Assembly: GCA_913776615.1 (NCBI GenBank)
Contig: CAJYPK010000026.1
Location: 1-64,000 of the forward strand
Source of the DNA: an uncultured Hymenobacter sp.
GTDB taxonomy: Bacteria > Bacteroidota > Bacteroidia > Cytophagales > Hymenobacteraceae
Direction: 5' to 3'
Length of the DNA stretch: 64,000 nucleotides
Below are positions 1 through 10,812 of the stretch, one piece after another. The position numbers were made by a program, and so were the translations under genes. The notes beneath the pieces are model-generated. The model made no database searches and was not told the DNA's origin. It was given only the letters and a program-made list of their open reading frames with translations. Each line of letters opens with the position of its first letter. The first letter of the stretch is position 1.

Positions 1-197
1 CGGGCCATCGCCTTGCCCAAGCCACTATCAGAGCAGCGGCTTTTGTTCTTCTGGCGCAGCTATTACCGCCGATAGCAGCCGCTTGGGAACGGGAGGCAAA
101 AGGGACCAGGAGTTCTGCAACAGCCACTGCACCTTTCTGTAACAGGGCTGATGGTATACGTTGGCGCACTTGAGCGAGAAACCTACACTCCTGACTA

Positions 198-572
198 ATG
201 AAAAATCATGTAAACTCAAAAATTGACATGAAAGATTGTTGGTTGAAAGCTTTTTACACCTTATTTGTAGGGGCTAGTTTGGTACTGTTCTTTTTTGTGG
301 CCCGCTTGCCTTCCTATGCGGAAAATCTCAACACCGTCTACTGGTTGGCCCATCATCAACCCTATTTCTGGCGCCTGCTCACGGGTGGGGAGAGCAATGT
401 ACTGGGCATGGGCTTGCAGGCGCTCGTGGTAGCAGCAGTTTATGGCATTCTTGCGCAAGCCCTGCCGCACACCCCGCCCTTTTACCAGTGGCTGCGCATG
501 GTGTTGGGAGGAGGGGCGCTGCTTTCCTTTCTGCTCTGGCCCTTTTTGGTGCTGGTTATAATCTTCTTTTAA
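198..572 (+). CDS. small multi-pass membrane protein, unknown
   Basis: The 124-residue product has about three hydrophobic segments, near residues 17-36, 68-90 and 102-124, and ends in a very hydrophobic run (LVLVIIFF). I recognise no family. An alternative ATG lies ten codons in, at 228. The next small membrane gene follows on the same strand about 50 bases downstream, so the two may be co-transcribed. The long reading frame on the opposite strand is treated as a shadow because the plus-strand protein has a credible membrane topology. Confidence 0.5.
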   Translation: MKNHVNSKIDMKDCWLKAFYTLFVGASLVLFFFVARLPSYAENLNTVYWLAHHQPYFWRLLTGGESNVLGMGLQALVVAAVYGILAQALPHTPPFYQWLRMVLGGGALLSFLLWPFLVLVIIFF

Positions 573-621
573 GCTGGTCCCCACAAGCGAACCCGCGAGC
601 ACCCCGCTGGTTTCGGTTGCC

Positions 622-900
622 ATGACGGAAAAAGTATACGTCCTTACTCTGTCCGCCTTGCCTAGACCACCTCAGTTGGAGTTACTTTTAGGGATGCTGT
701 TAATACTTATTTTGGACGCCTTAGGGGCGGTAGGCGCGGGCAATTTCCTAGTGCTGCTCATGCAGATCGGGCTGGGCGGATTCTTCCTTTACTTGGTGCT
801 GCGGCTGTGGAGCTGGCATATCGGCCAGCAGTTTGAGCGGGAGGAGGAAGGCCAGCAATCTGAGCGGGAGAAGGAAGAAGAGCGGGCAGTGGATAATTGA
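622..900 (+). CDS. small membrane protein with charged tail, unknown
   Basis: The 92-residue product has two hydrophobic stretches, near residues 18-33 and 36-58, followed by a tail made almost entirely of Glu, Arg, Gln and Lys. This suggests a membrane hairpin with a cytoplasmic charged end. It lies directly downstream of another small membrane gene on the same strand. No family is recognised and no function is proposed. Confidence 0.45.
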   Translation: MTEKVYVLTLSALPRPPQLELLLGMLLILILDALGAVGAGNFLVLLMQIGLGGFFLYLVLRLWSWHIGQQFEREEEGQQSEREKEEERAVDN

Positions 901-1045
901 GCGGGTGGCGCTACCTGTGCTCAGCTAGCTTGGCTTACCCGTGCAGGGCGGCCGTAGCGCAGTTTGCATGTGGCCGCCGGGGGCCACGTAGAGTACGCTG
1001 TAACTAGGGTTTGAAACAAGCTTCATCCTACCTCATTTAACACTT

Positions 1046-1513
1046 ATGCTATTATCCGACAGTAGTCGCTTATTTGAACAGGCGTTTGACACATTCAAAG
1101 CCTTCGATGACTTGACAGTAGTTAACAGCAGCGCTGAACAACAAGCCTTTCCAGCTAGTATTTGGCAGATTTTGCAACATCTTCTCGCTTGGCAAACACA
1201 TCAGTTAGCTCAGCTACGGGGCGAAGTTCGAGTAGGGTCTTTCGAAGAGAAGCGTAGCTGGGATGCCCAGCGTGTACCCCCAAGCGAAGCAGCGCTGCAA
1301 GGGGCTGTTACCCAATTTAAGCACCAGCTTACGCAGTTGCAGACTTGGGCAAGTCAAGCGAAAGGAGATGAACAGGCAATCCTTGAACAGGGATTAGTAT
1401 TGCAGGAATTCGCGTTACATTTAGCCTTTCACCTCGGGGAGGTAGTGCTGATTCGCCGACTTCAGGGCAGTTACCCCTTGCCAGCCCACATGCAGGAATT
1501 CTTGCAGGCATAG
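1046..1513 (+). CDS. DinB-like four-helix protein
   Basis: The 155-residue product has the length and helical pattern of the DinB/YfiT superfamily of metal-binding four-helix proteins. Visible support: an early helix with a histidine pair (QHLLAWQTHQL, about residues 43-53) and a late helix FHLGE (about 128-132), which would supply the metal ligands. Family members often act as thiol-dependent transferases or stress proteins; the substrate cannot be read from the sequence. It stands alone between intergenic regions. Confidence 0.6.
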   Translation: MLLSDSSRLFEQAFDTFKAFDDLTVVNSSAEQQAFPASIWQILQHLLAWQTHQLAQLRGEVRVGSFEEKRSWDAQRVPPSEAALQGAVTQFKHQLTQLQTWASQAKGDEQAILEQGLVLQEFALHLAFHLGEVVLIRRLQGSYPLPAHMQEFLQA

Positions 1514-1790
1514 CCTCGGAAGCTACCTCATTCCACACAGTGCATATAGTCTCACCAAGTTTGCCTCATTAAGTCAAGCTTTTGGGCGGCCTTGTGCTGG
1601 CGGATGCTGTCGAGGCCGGTGTAGCGCTGAGTTATATCCGTTGCCTTGTGTTTGGTTTAAGAAACGTCTCAGGTTTAATGGCAAAGCGGAGTTTGTTAGC
1701 GGGCACTTACAGAGTCCTGGTTGGCGCTATAATTGTGCAGAGCAGTTCCGCCTTGGCGTTTAAACGCAGTGTTTTGTCTATACTGTTCTG

Positions 1791-2297
1791 ATGTACAGTT
1801 ACTTTAATGAACTATGCGGGGCTTTGACGTGGGCGGGTTTACTGCTTGCGCCGCTCAGTTTGGTATTGGCTTGGCGTAGGAACTTACTGCGGGGCTTTTC
1901 GCCTATCATCGTGTTATACCTCAGCTTATTTAGTTGGGCACAAGCAGCCTTTACCGAAGCCTATGCCGCTCACCAGATTATCGGCTACACCGCTTCCTCC
2001 CGCTACACGGATATGTCGGGCCAGGGCTTCTTCGGGGGCAATATGAATGACGAGTGGCGGGACATTCCTTGCCAGGAGCCGGTCTATGCCCATGAAGATC
2101 GGGGTGATACTATCTTATGGGCTGGACCATTAACTGCGGCTATTCTTGCGTTCTTGTATGATAGAGTCCATCGCACGAAATACTGCCGGCATATTCTATT
2201 CTGTTACTTGCCTTTCCTCTATCTAGCTTACTCGTTTGCTGTTCCAAACACCTTGCCTAGACCCTGTGAACAGGCGTATGGAACAATAAGAAGATGA
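1791..2297 (+). CDS. membrane protein, unknown
   Basis: The 168-residue product has hydrophobic segments near residues 10-27, 36-52, 105-120 and 132-148, with a polar loop of about 50 residues in the middle that contains Asn-Met-Asn-Asp and a Cys (DIPCQEP). Start and stop are clear and the frame is open throughout. No family is recognised. The DNA is less GC-rich than the neighbouring eCIS genes. Confidence 0.45.
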   Translation: MYSYFNELCGALTWAGLLLAPLSLVLAWRRNLLRGFSPIIVLYLSLFSWAQAAFTEAYAAHQIIGYTASSRYTDMSGQGFFGGNMNDEWRDIPCQEPVYAHEDRGDTILWAGPLTAAILAFLYDRVHRTKYCRHILFCYLPFLYLAYSFAVPNTLPRPCEQAYGTIRR

Positions 2298-2527
2298 TGG
2301 TACAGCTAGCAGCAAGGTCCATTCTTGAAATAGTCAATTAACATAAGGTTTCATACCGGACACACCTTGGAATAAGTGTGGTTTTGCACCTTATATTTTG
2401 GAGTCAATTCTGGTATTTTTACGGCAATAGTAACCAAAGTACTCTTCGTGAAAGGTAGAATAGTGCGCATATTGTGCAGCTACCGCCTTGCACTTACGCT
2501 GTGCTTTAGCATCCTACCCTGTTTTTT

Positions 2528-3355
2528 ATGATGATACCGTTATGCCAGTGGGCCAAGCGATTGGGGTGCGTATTACTAGTGAGCGGGGTAGTGGGCTGTG
2601 CGCAGGAGGTACCCGCCCCTACTGGCAGCATTACGGGGCAGATGGCCCCGGTAACGGCGGTGGGCCGCTTGGTGGGGGTAGTGGCTATTGGGGGAGGCCA
2701 CGAGTACCCCGCCACGGTAGACCCCACTACGGGTGCCTTCTCCTTGGCTGTGCCGCCAGGCCCCTATCAACTTAAGTTTACCACCCTGGCTCCGAACGGG
2801 ACACCGCAACCTTTTCCTTACTGGGTGTGGGTGAGCGCCGTGGCGGGCACCACGGTCACGCCTCCCATCCCACCCATTACCCACGACCGCATTGGTCGAG
2901 GTACCCTACGCTGGACGCTCAACGGCAAGTCGTACACGGCCCGGTCTTTCATCAAGGTGTACGGCGAGGGCAAGTACTTCAACTTCGTAGGCCAGAGCGA
3001 AGCCTTCAGCCCGGGCGCAGACGTGAAGGTGGTATCGCTGATGGTGCCGTCGGAAACAGAGAATGGCCCCCTCTTTACCGGGGTGGGCACGTACGCCCTG
3101 GGGGGCCCGGGGCGGGTGACGGCGTTTGGCCAGTCGACGGTGTACCCCACCAACGAGTCGTACATCTATTGGCACTACCAGTCGCAGTACGCGACCCCGC
3201 CCAACGGCACGCTACACCTAACGCGCTACGATGCCGAGCAAGGGGTAGCGACGGGCACCTTCTCCTTTAACGCGACCTGGAGCACGGGGGCACTCGTCGG
3301 GACCCCACCGCCGACGGCGACAGTCACCAACGGCGAATTTGACATCACGTTTTAG
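2528..3355 (+). CDS. secreted lipoprotein of the DUF6252-like type
   Basis: The 275-residue product starts with a signal peptide ending in a lipobox (VSGVVGC, Cys about residue 24), so it should be lipid-anchored. A carboxypeptidase-regulatory-like beta segment follows (about 33-100). The C-terminal half has the pattern seen in Bacteroidota lipoproteins of unknown function: a LNGKSYTA strand, then LHLTRYD, TGTFSF and a closing NGEFDITF. No catalytic residues are seen. Start codons at 2528 and 2531 are equally possible. A decayed gene at 34.1-34.6 kb appears to be the same kind of lipoprotein. Confidence 0.6.
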   Translation: MMIPLCQWAKRLGCVLLVSGVVGCAQEVPAPTGSITGQMAPVTAVGRLVGVVAIGGGHEYPATVDPTTGAFSLAVPPGPYQLKFTTLAPNGTPQPFPYWVWVSAVAGTTVTPPIPPITHDRIGRGTLRWTLNGKSYTARSFIKVYGEGKYFNFVGQSEAFSPGADVKVVSLMVPSETENGPLFTGVGTYALGGPGRVTAFGQSTVYPTNESYIYWHYQSQYATPPNGTLHLTRYDAEQGVATGTFSFNATWSTGALVGTPPPTATVTNGEFDITF

Positions 3356-3608
3356 GTGTACTACGCCGGGCGATGACACCGGGCATTTACCGGCGGCCCA
3401 CCGGCAAGCACCCTGGTTGGTAAACGGCTACTTATCTCGCGTAGCGAAGTCTTGGGTCGCTACGCAACAGGGGACTAGTACCCAGGATAAGCTTTTCATT
3501 TAGCTACTTACAAACGACCGTTTATTGAATGTCTATCGGGGTAGACTTTCAGTTTGCGCTCCACTAAGGGACATCAGGCGGCTAGTAGATATTACTTGAA
3601 CTGACAAG

Positions 3609-3893
3609 TTAACTTGGCATACAACAAGCGGCAAAAACGGGATGGACTTGCGCACACCGTTGTTTAGGGGTTTGGTTGTTGATTCCCTGGTGGGGCCGCT
3701 CATGGTTGTACTCCGTTTCCCACTGGCGCGGGTAGTAGCGGCGCGCCTCATTGTCCACAAAGCGCCGCTGCTGGAAGAGCGCGGCCTTGTCGGTGCGGTT
3801 GCTGCGTTCGATGAAGCCATTGCGCCAGGGCTTGCCCTTGGGAAGCAGGGCATAGGCAATGCCCAACGCCTGGCATTGCCGGTCAAAGACGGA
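3609..3893 (-). pseudogene. integrase-core transposase remnant (IS3/IS481 type)
   Basis: About 95 residues match the end of an rve-type DDE transposase: CQALGIAYALLPKGKPWRNG, then GFIERSN carrying the last acidic catalytic residue (Glu), then YNHERPHQGI and NQTPKQR. The HTH and the two catalytic Asp residues are missing. The reading frame extends upstream to 4004 but that part does not look like transposase. This is a broken 3' end of an insertion sequence with no recognisable ends. Confidence 0.7.
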
Positions 3894-4225
3894 AGTGGAA
3901 GCACTTATAGCTGTAAAAAGACGTCGCACGGCTACCTCGTTTGTTTCGGGTATATCAATCGGCCAAACAAAGGTTTTATTCGAAATAAAATTATTGACAA
4001 TCAATACATTGACCTAATGGCGTCGGCTGGTTGGCACCTCTGCGGCAGCAGTAGTATGGGTGGGGTTAGTTTTTCGCTTGGCTGCAACGAGAAATTTGTA
4101 GCTGCATCATATTGATTGGTTACAGTTTAGGTTTGCTCTGCGTACCACAAAACAGGGCTTAGCGCTCGTCACTTGTTTGTGCGCGGCCTAATTTCTTATA
4201 GCATTTACTTGCTCCGCTCTCAGCT

Positions 4226-4528
4226 ATGAAAAAACCATTGAAGGAGATTATTCTCCGGGAAATAGTGTGGCTGGTAATTATTTTACTGATTTCAATTCCC
4301 TTAGCGCGATTCACGGATTGGCTGCTACATTCTGATTTAACGACCCCGGCTGTTACTGACTTGCACAAGGATTTTAATAATTTTGCAGAAAATTATATTA
4401 AAGCGAATAAAAAATATAATGTATTTTTATATTTTCTATACTTCTGGATGGTAGTCGGCTGCTACATTGCACGGCTATCGGCCAGCGGTGCCACTATGCT
4501 GATAACCAAAATACCGGAGGATTTCTAA
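4226..4528 (+). CDS. small membrane protein, unknown
   Basis: The 100-residue product has two hydrophobic segments (about residues 10-28 and 66-86) separated by a polar loop. Its DNA is distinctly AT-rich next to its neighbours. It ends 12 bases before the stop of the convergent GH18-like gene. No family is recognised. Confidence 0.45.
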   Translation: MKKPLKEIILREIVWLVIILLISIPLARFTDWLLHSDLTTPAVTDLHKDFNNFAENYIKANKKYNVFLYFLYFWMVVGCYIARLSASGATMLITKIPEDF

Positions 4529-4539
4529 GGGCAGCTTGC

Positions 4540-6438
4540 TTAGGGCAGCACGCGGGCCTGGCGCAGACTTCGGTAGATAAGGAAGATTACCAGGCAGCAC
4601 AGTACGGTGAATCCCCACGGCAGCAGCTTGTCGGTTGGCGGGATAAACAAGAGTAGCAGGTAAATGCCGAAGAGTAAAAATCCGGTGCCGAGTAGCATGC
4701 TCGCCCGCGTCAGCCGCGTGCGGAACGGCGCAATACGGCGCAGCCGTCTTACGGTCCCGATACCGAAGCCAAGCAGCGCGAAGCCGAGTAGTAGCGCTAC
4801 GGTGAAGAGTAATACGTTGAGTATCGACGGCTTCACCTGTTGCAACAAATCGAGCGACGCGGCAGTAGGCTTCGGGGGAATAGGCGGGGTAATTTTCTTG
4901 GCAGGCACGGGCACTTGCACCAGGCCGGCCCGGACGAGTGGCTCGGCCAGGGCCGAGTCGGACTCGTAGCCCAGGGCCCAAATGCCGACGCCCCCAAAGT
5001 TTTCTTTCACCCACCGGTACTTGGCCGCCAGGGCAGTAGCATCATCGACCCAGGCAGTGCGCATCACCGATGCGCGGCCGGCCACCGCCGAGTCGGGGTT
5101 AGCCCCAAACTGTACGTAGACGCTGCCGCTGGCTGCGTCGTAGGTTTTACTTACCACCGGCCATGCTTGCCACACTTGATTGGCCACGTACCGGAAAGGA
5201 GCGGGCGGCAGCTTGCGGAGCGGGGGCTTGCGCGTGGCGGGGGAGGCAGGAAGGCGCGGGCTGGACAAGCTGGGTGGCACATCCCGCCAGATTTTGCCGA
5301 TCTGCGCAAACGTCACCAGCAGCTGGGTTGGCGGAACCCCGCCTTTTTTACAGTACCCCAGGGCGGTCTCAATGGAAGACTGGCCCCACACGTTTTGGGT
5401 GCGCAGGGGGGCGATGGGCCCCGGGGCATCCGGCCGCGGCAACGTGTAGTCGTAGGCTTTGAGCACGAAGAACTGCACCAGCGGGGCCAAGTCGGCGAGG
5501 CGGGTGTAGGCGGCGGCGCTGTCCACGGCCGGTACGGTGAGGGTGAGAACGTAGGCCGGATTTTGCTGGCGCAGCACCTGCACCAGGTCGCCCACGAAGT
5601 CTTGCAGCACGGCCCGCGGGGGAGCCATGCGCTGCTCGAAGGCTGCTAGCTCGACGTGGTAGCGGGCGAGGTTTTTTTGGTGCGCCTTGGCCCGCTTCGC
5701 CAACGCTACTGCCTGCGGCTTCAGATTTTTGGCCGGAGCCTTGTCTTTGGCATCGGCGCTGGGCGGCGCGAGCTGGGCCAGCTCCTGCTGCTGCTGCACG
5801 TTGAAGAAGCGGATGCTATCGGCCCGGATCTGCTCGCGGGTCTGCACCAGGGCCACGAGCTTTTTTTGCAGGCTGGCCTGGATCCGGGCGGCCTCGGCCG
5901 GACTGTACCGCTGGGGCGCGGCGGCGCGGCGCGTAAACGAAAAATCCAGGTTAATGCCGTCGGCCTGCACCTTGCCCACTTGCGCTACGATGCCCTGCAC
6001 CAGAGCCTTGCGCTGGGCCGCGTGGGTGGTGTCGAAAAGGCTGGCTCCCGCCGCCGGCTCCTGGTAGCCGATGCTGAGCAGCACCTTGCAGCGGGCCTTG
6101 CTCTTGCGGACGGCCTGCACCAGGGCTACGGGGTTACCGGTGGGCAGTAGTAGCTCGCCCTTGGTATTGACCTGGTAGCCGTGGTAGGCGACGTGTGAGA
6201 ACAGCGAGTAATTGTAGTGCCCGTAAGTGCTGTCGGGTAGCCAGTAGGGCACCCAGCCAAAAACGGCGGCCCCGGGGTTGAGCCGGTAGGCGACGGGCCG
6301 CGCGGCTTGGCCCACCGGCCGGGCCGGGCGCGGGGCGGCCGGGTACAGGGTTGGGTCTTGCAGGGAAGGCCGCTGCCCGGCGGCCGGGCCCGCGATAAGC
6401 AGGCTGACAAAAACAAACAGGAACCAAGCCTTGTGCAT
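4540..6438 (-). CDS. GH18-like membrane protein with altered active site
   Basis: The 632-residue product starts at the ATG at 6438, in front of a clear signal peptide (AWFLFVFVSLLIAGPAAG); a longer frame upstream adds no signal. The middle resembles glycoside hydrolase family 18 barrels: FGWVPYW near residue 60, KVLLSIGY near 118-125, and the position of the catalytic DxxDxDxE motif occupied by DGINLDFS (about 160-167). The second Asp is Asn and the catalytic Glu is Ser, so classical chitinase activity is unlikely. A later part contains YRWVKENFGGVGIWALGYE, typical of GH18 C-terminal strands. Three transmembrane helices follow (about 535-625). It may bind glycans at the membrane. Confidence 0.65.
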   Translation of the reverse strand: MHKAWFLFVFVSLLIAGPAAGQRPSLQDPTLYPAAPRPARPVGQAARPVAYRLNPGAAVFGWVPYWLPDSTYGHYNYSLFSHVAYHGYQVNTKGELLLPTGNPVALVQAVRKSKARCKVLLSIGYQEPAAGASLFDTTHAAQRKALVQGIVAQVGKVQADGINLDFSFTRRAAAPQRYSPAEAARIQASLQKKLVALVQTREQIRADSIRFFNVQQQQELAQLAPPSADAKDKAPAKNLKPQAVALAKRAKAHQKNLARYHVELAAFEQRMAPPRAVLQDFVGDLVQVLRQQNPAYVLTLTVPAVDSAAAYTRLADLAPLVQFFVLKAYDYTLPRPDAPGPIAPLRTQNVWGQSSIETALGYCKKGGVPPTQLLVTFAQIGKIWRDVPPSLSSPRLPASPATRKPPLRKLPPAPFRYVANQVWQAWPVVSKTYDAASGSVYVQFGANPDSAVAGRASVMRTAWVDDATALAAKYRWVKENFGGVGIWALGYESDSALAEPLVRAGLVQVPVPAKKITPPIPPKPTAASLDLLQQVKPSILNVLLFTVALLLGFALLGFGIGTVRRLRRIAPFRTRLTRASMLLGTGFLLFGIYLLLLFIPPTDKLLPWGFTVLCCLVIFLIYRSLRQARVLP

Positions 6439-6637
6439 CGGAAGGATAGAGTAGTGCCCGGCCCGCTGCCCCCGGCATTGGGGCAGCAAGCCAGACAAGC
6501 AAGAAGCGCTGCGTACGGCTAGAAATAACAGACTTCCGGTCGCGCCGCAGGGGAAGCAAACCTAAACTATAATCAGGCAACTTGATGCAAGTCTGCCTGC
6601 TTGTGTGAATTCTGGCAGATAATCTGGTTCCGCCCCG

Positions 6638-6644
6638 TACCTTG
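6638..6644 (+). promoter_or_regulatory. possible -7 box before first eCIS effector gene
   Basis: The heptamer TACCTTG sits 38 bases before the ATG at 6682. It resembles the Bacteroidota -7 box TAnnTTTG with one T missing. The same cgtaccttg string occurs at a similar distance before the second effector gene. No convincing -33 TTG is seen at the right spacing, so this is weak. Confidence 0.25.
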
Positions 6645-6681
6645 CCCACAGTTACTTCTTCGCTTTTGCCGCCCCGCCCTT

Positions 6682-8172
<1,491 letters not shown>

Positions 8173-8246
8173 GCACAAGGTAGTAGGCTAGCTACTAGGA
8201 GGTAGTTGTTAGCTTTCCGATTCATAGGCATCCTGACCGCATAACG

Positions 8247-8253
8247 TACCTTG
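8247..8253 (+). promoter_or_regulatory. possible -7 box before second eCIS effector gene
   Basis: TACCTTG lies 38 bases before the ATG at 8291, in the same context (cgtaccttg) and at the same distance as the box before the first effector gene. The shared spacing supports a common promoter design or a duplication that included upstream DNA. No clear -33 element is seen. Confidence 0.25.
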
Positions 8254-8290
8254 TCCGCACCTAACCGGCCGCTTTCGCGGCTCCGCGCTT

Positions 8291-9427
<1,137 letters not shown>

Positions 9428-9453
9428 AGCGGGCTAAAAACTTGACATATAAA

Positions 9454-10812
9454 TCAAATAGTCTTACCTAATTTGGCTAATTCCTGTTGTGCGCCTCGCG
9501 TTACGTCGGCTAATTCTATAATGCGCTTCTCATTCGTAGTCGCTAGCACGCAGTAACGCAATACATTGATAATAGCCCCGCCAGCCAGTTTGTACTGCTC
9601 GGCTACATCTGCAAACTTCACATCTTTGCTTACCTTGATTGCCCCAGCGAAAGCCTGCCGCCACAGCCGCTCGCGCTCCTCGGGGCCGGGCAGCGGGAAA
9701 TGGATCATCGCCTGAAAGCGGCGGCTATACGCCTCATCCAAATTGCCCTTCAGGTTGGAAGCCAGAATAATCACGCCCGGAAAGTCCTCGATGCGCTGGA
9801 GTAGGTAGGCCGTTTCCTGGTTGGCATGGCGGTCGTTGGATGAGCTAGTTTCGGTGCGCTTGCCAAACAAGGCGTCGGCCTCGTCGAAGAAGAGTATCCA
9901 GCGGCGGCGGGCGGCGGTGTCGAACACGCGGGCCAGGTTCTTTTCCGTCTCGCCGATGTACTTTGATACTATCATGGAGAGATCGACGCGGTAGACGCGG
10001 TGGCCGGTGGCCTGGCCCAGCAGGCAGGCGGTGAGGGTTTTGCCGGTGCCCGGCGGGCCGTAGAACAGGGCGCGGAAGCCGGGCTTGAGGTGGCGGCGCA
10101 GGTGCGGGTCCTGCATGATGGTTTTCTGGTGGATGAGCCAGGTTTTGATTTCCTCCAGCTGGTCGAGTACCACGTCGTCGAGCACGAGGTCATTCCAGGT
10201 GAGGGGCGTGGTTACGGGCTGGGCGGGGAAGTCGGGGCCGTACTGCGGGCTAGTGCGCCGGCCGGTGGTGAGGCGGGCCAGGGTATCGGGCGGCACGGTG
10301 AGCGCCCCGCTCAGGGCGGGCGCGCCGGGCTCGACGGGGCCGAGGTGTACGAGGCCAGCCGTGGCCAGCGACGAAGTGCTCCAGAGGCGGGCCTGGTGGG
10401 GCAGGCGGCGGGGCAGGTCGGCCCCGGCCAGCAGGAAGAGGGCGGTTTCGCCGGTGGGTAGGAAGCCGGGGTGGTGCTTGCCGGGCAGGCCACCAAACTC
10501 GGTGAAAGCGCGGTCGTAAGTGGCGTTGCGGGCGAAGAGCGGGTCGAGCAGTTGCGGGCGCAGGTGCGGGGCCAGCGCCAGGGCCAGCACGAGGCGCTCG
10601 GCCCAGCCCAGCTTTTTGCGGGTAACTACCTGGGCGTAGGCATCGGCCGGGGCGGGCGGCAGCTCGGGCGCGGGCAGGTCTTCCACGGCCGCCACTGGGC
10701 AGTCGTGCTCGAAATAGAGCCGGAGGCGGGCGTCGAGGACGGCGGCCAGCCAGTCGAGCTCGCGGGCCAGGGTCGCGCCGAGGGCGGCGGGGGAAGTAGG
10801 TTTTAGCGCCAT
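9454..10812 (-). CDS. eCIS AAA+ ATPase (Afp15-like)
   Basis: The 452-residue product has a variable N-terminal half and a C-terminal AAA+ module: Walker A GPPGTGKT (252-259), Walker B ILFFDEAD (305-312), sensor-1 Asn353 (ASNLKGN) and arginine-finger-like SRRF (363-366). An ATPase of this kind is a constant member of eCIS clusters (Afp15/PVC15) and is thought to act in assembly of the particle. It is the last gene of the minus-strand operon. Its ATG overlaps the end of the tape-measure gene by 10 bases, indicating translational coupling. Confidence 0.9.
   Translation of the reverse strand: MALKPTSPAALGATLARELDWLAAVLDARLRLYFEHDCPVAAVEDLPAPELPPAPADAYAQVVTRKKLGWAERLVLALALAPHLRPQLLDPLFARNATYDRAFTEFGGLPGKHHPGFLPTGETALFLLAGADLPRRLPHQARLWSTSSLATAGLVHLGPVEPGAPALSGALTVPPDTLARLTTGRRTSPQYGPDFPAQPVTTPLTWNDLVLDDVVLDQLEEIKTWLIHQKTIMQDPHLRRHLKPGFRALFYGPPGTGKTLTACLLGQATGHRVYRVDLSMIVSKYIGETEKNLARVFDTAARRRWILFFDEADALFGKRTETSSSNDRHANQETAYLLQRIEDFPGVIILASNLKGNLDEAYSRRFQAMIHFPLPGPEERERLWRQAFAGAIKVSKDVKFADVAEQYKLAGGAIINVLRYCVLATTNEKRIIELADVTRGAQQELAKLGKTI

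Noticed and set aside
1582..1791. 69-codon frame starting at TTG
   Set aside because: No motif, no ribosome site and an unlikely start; treated as intergenic.
4840..5649. Long open frame on the plus strand opposite the GH18-like gene
   Set aside because: It has arginine/glycine-rich shadow composition, no motif, and lies fully antisense to a gene with clear domains.
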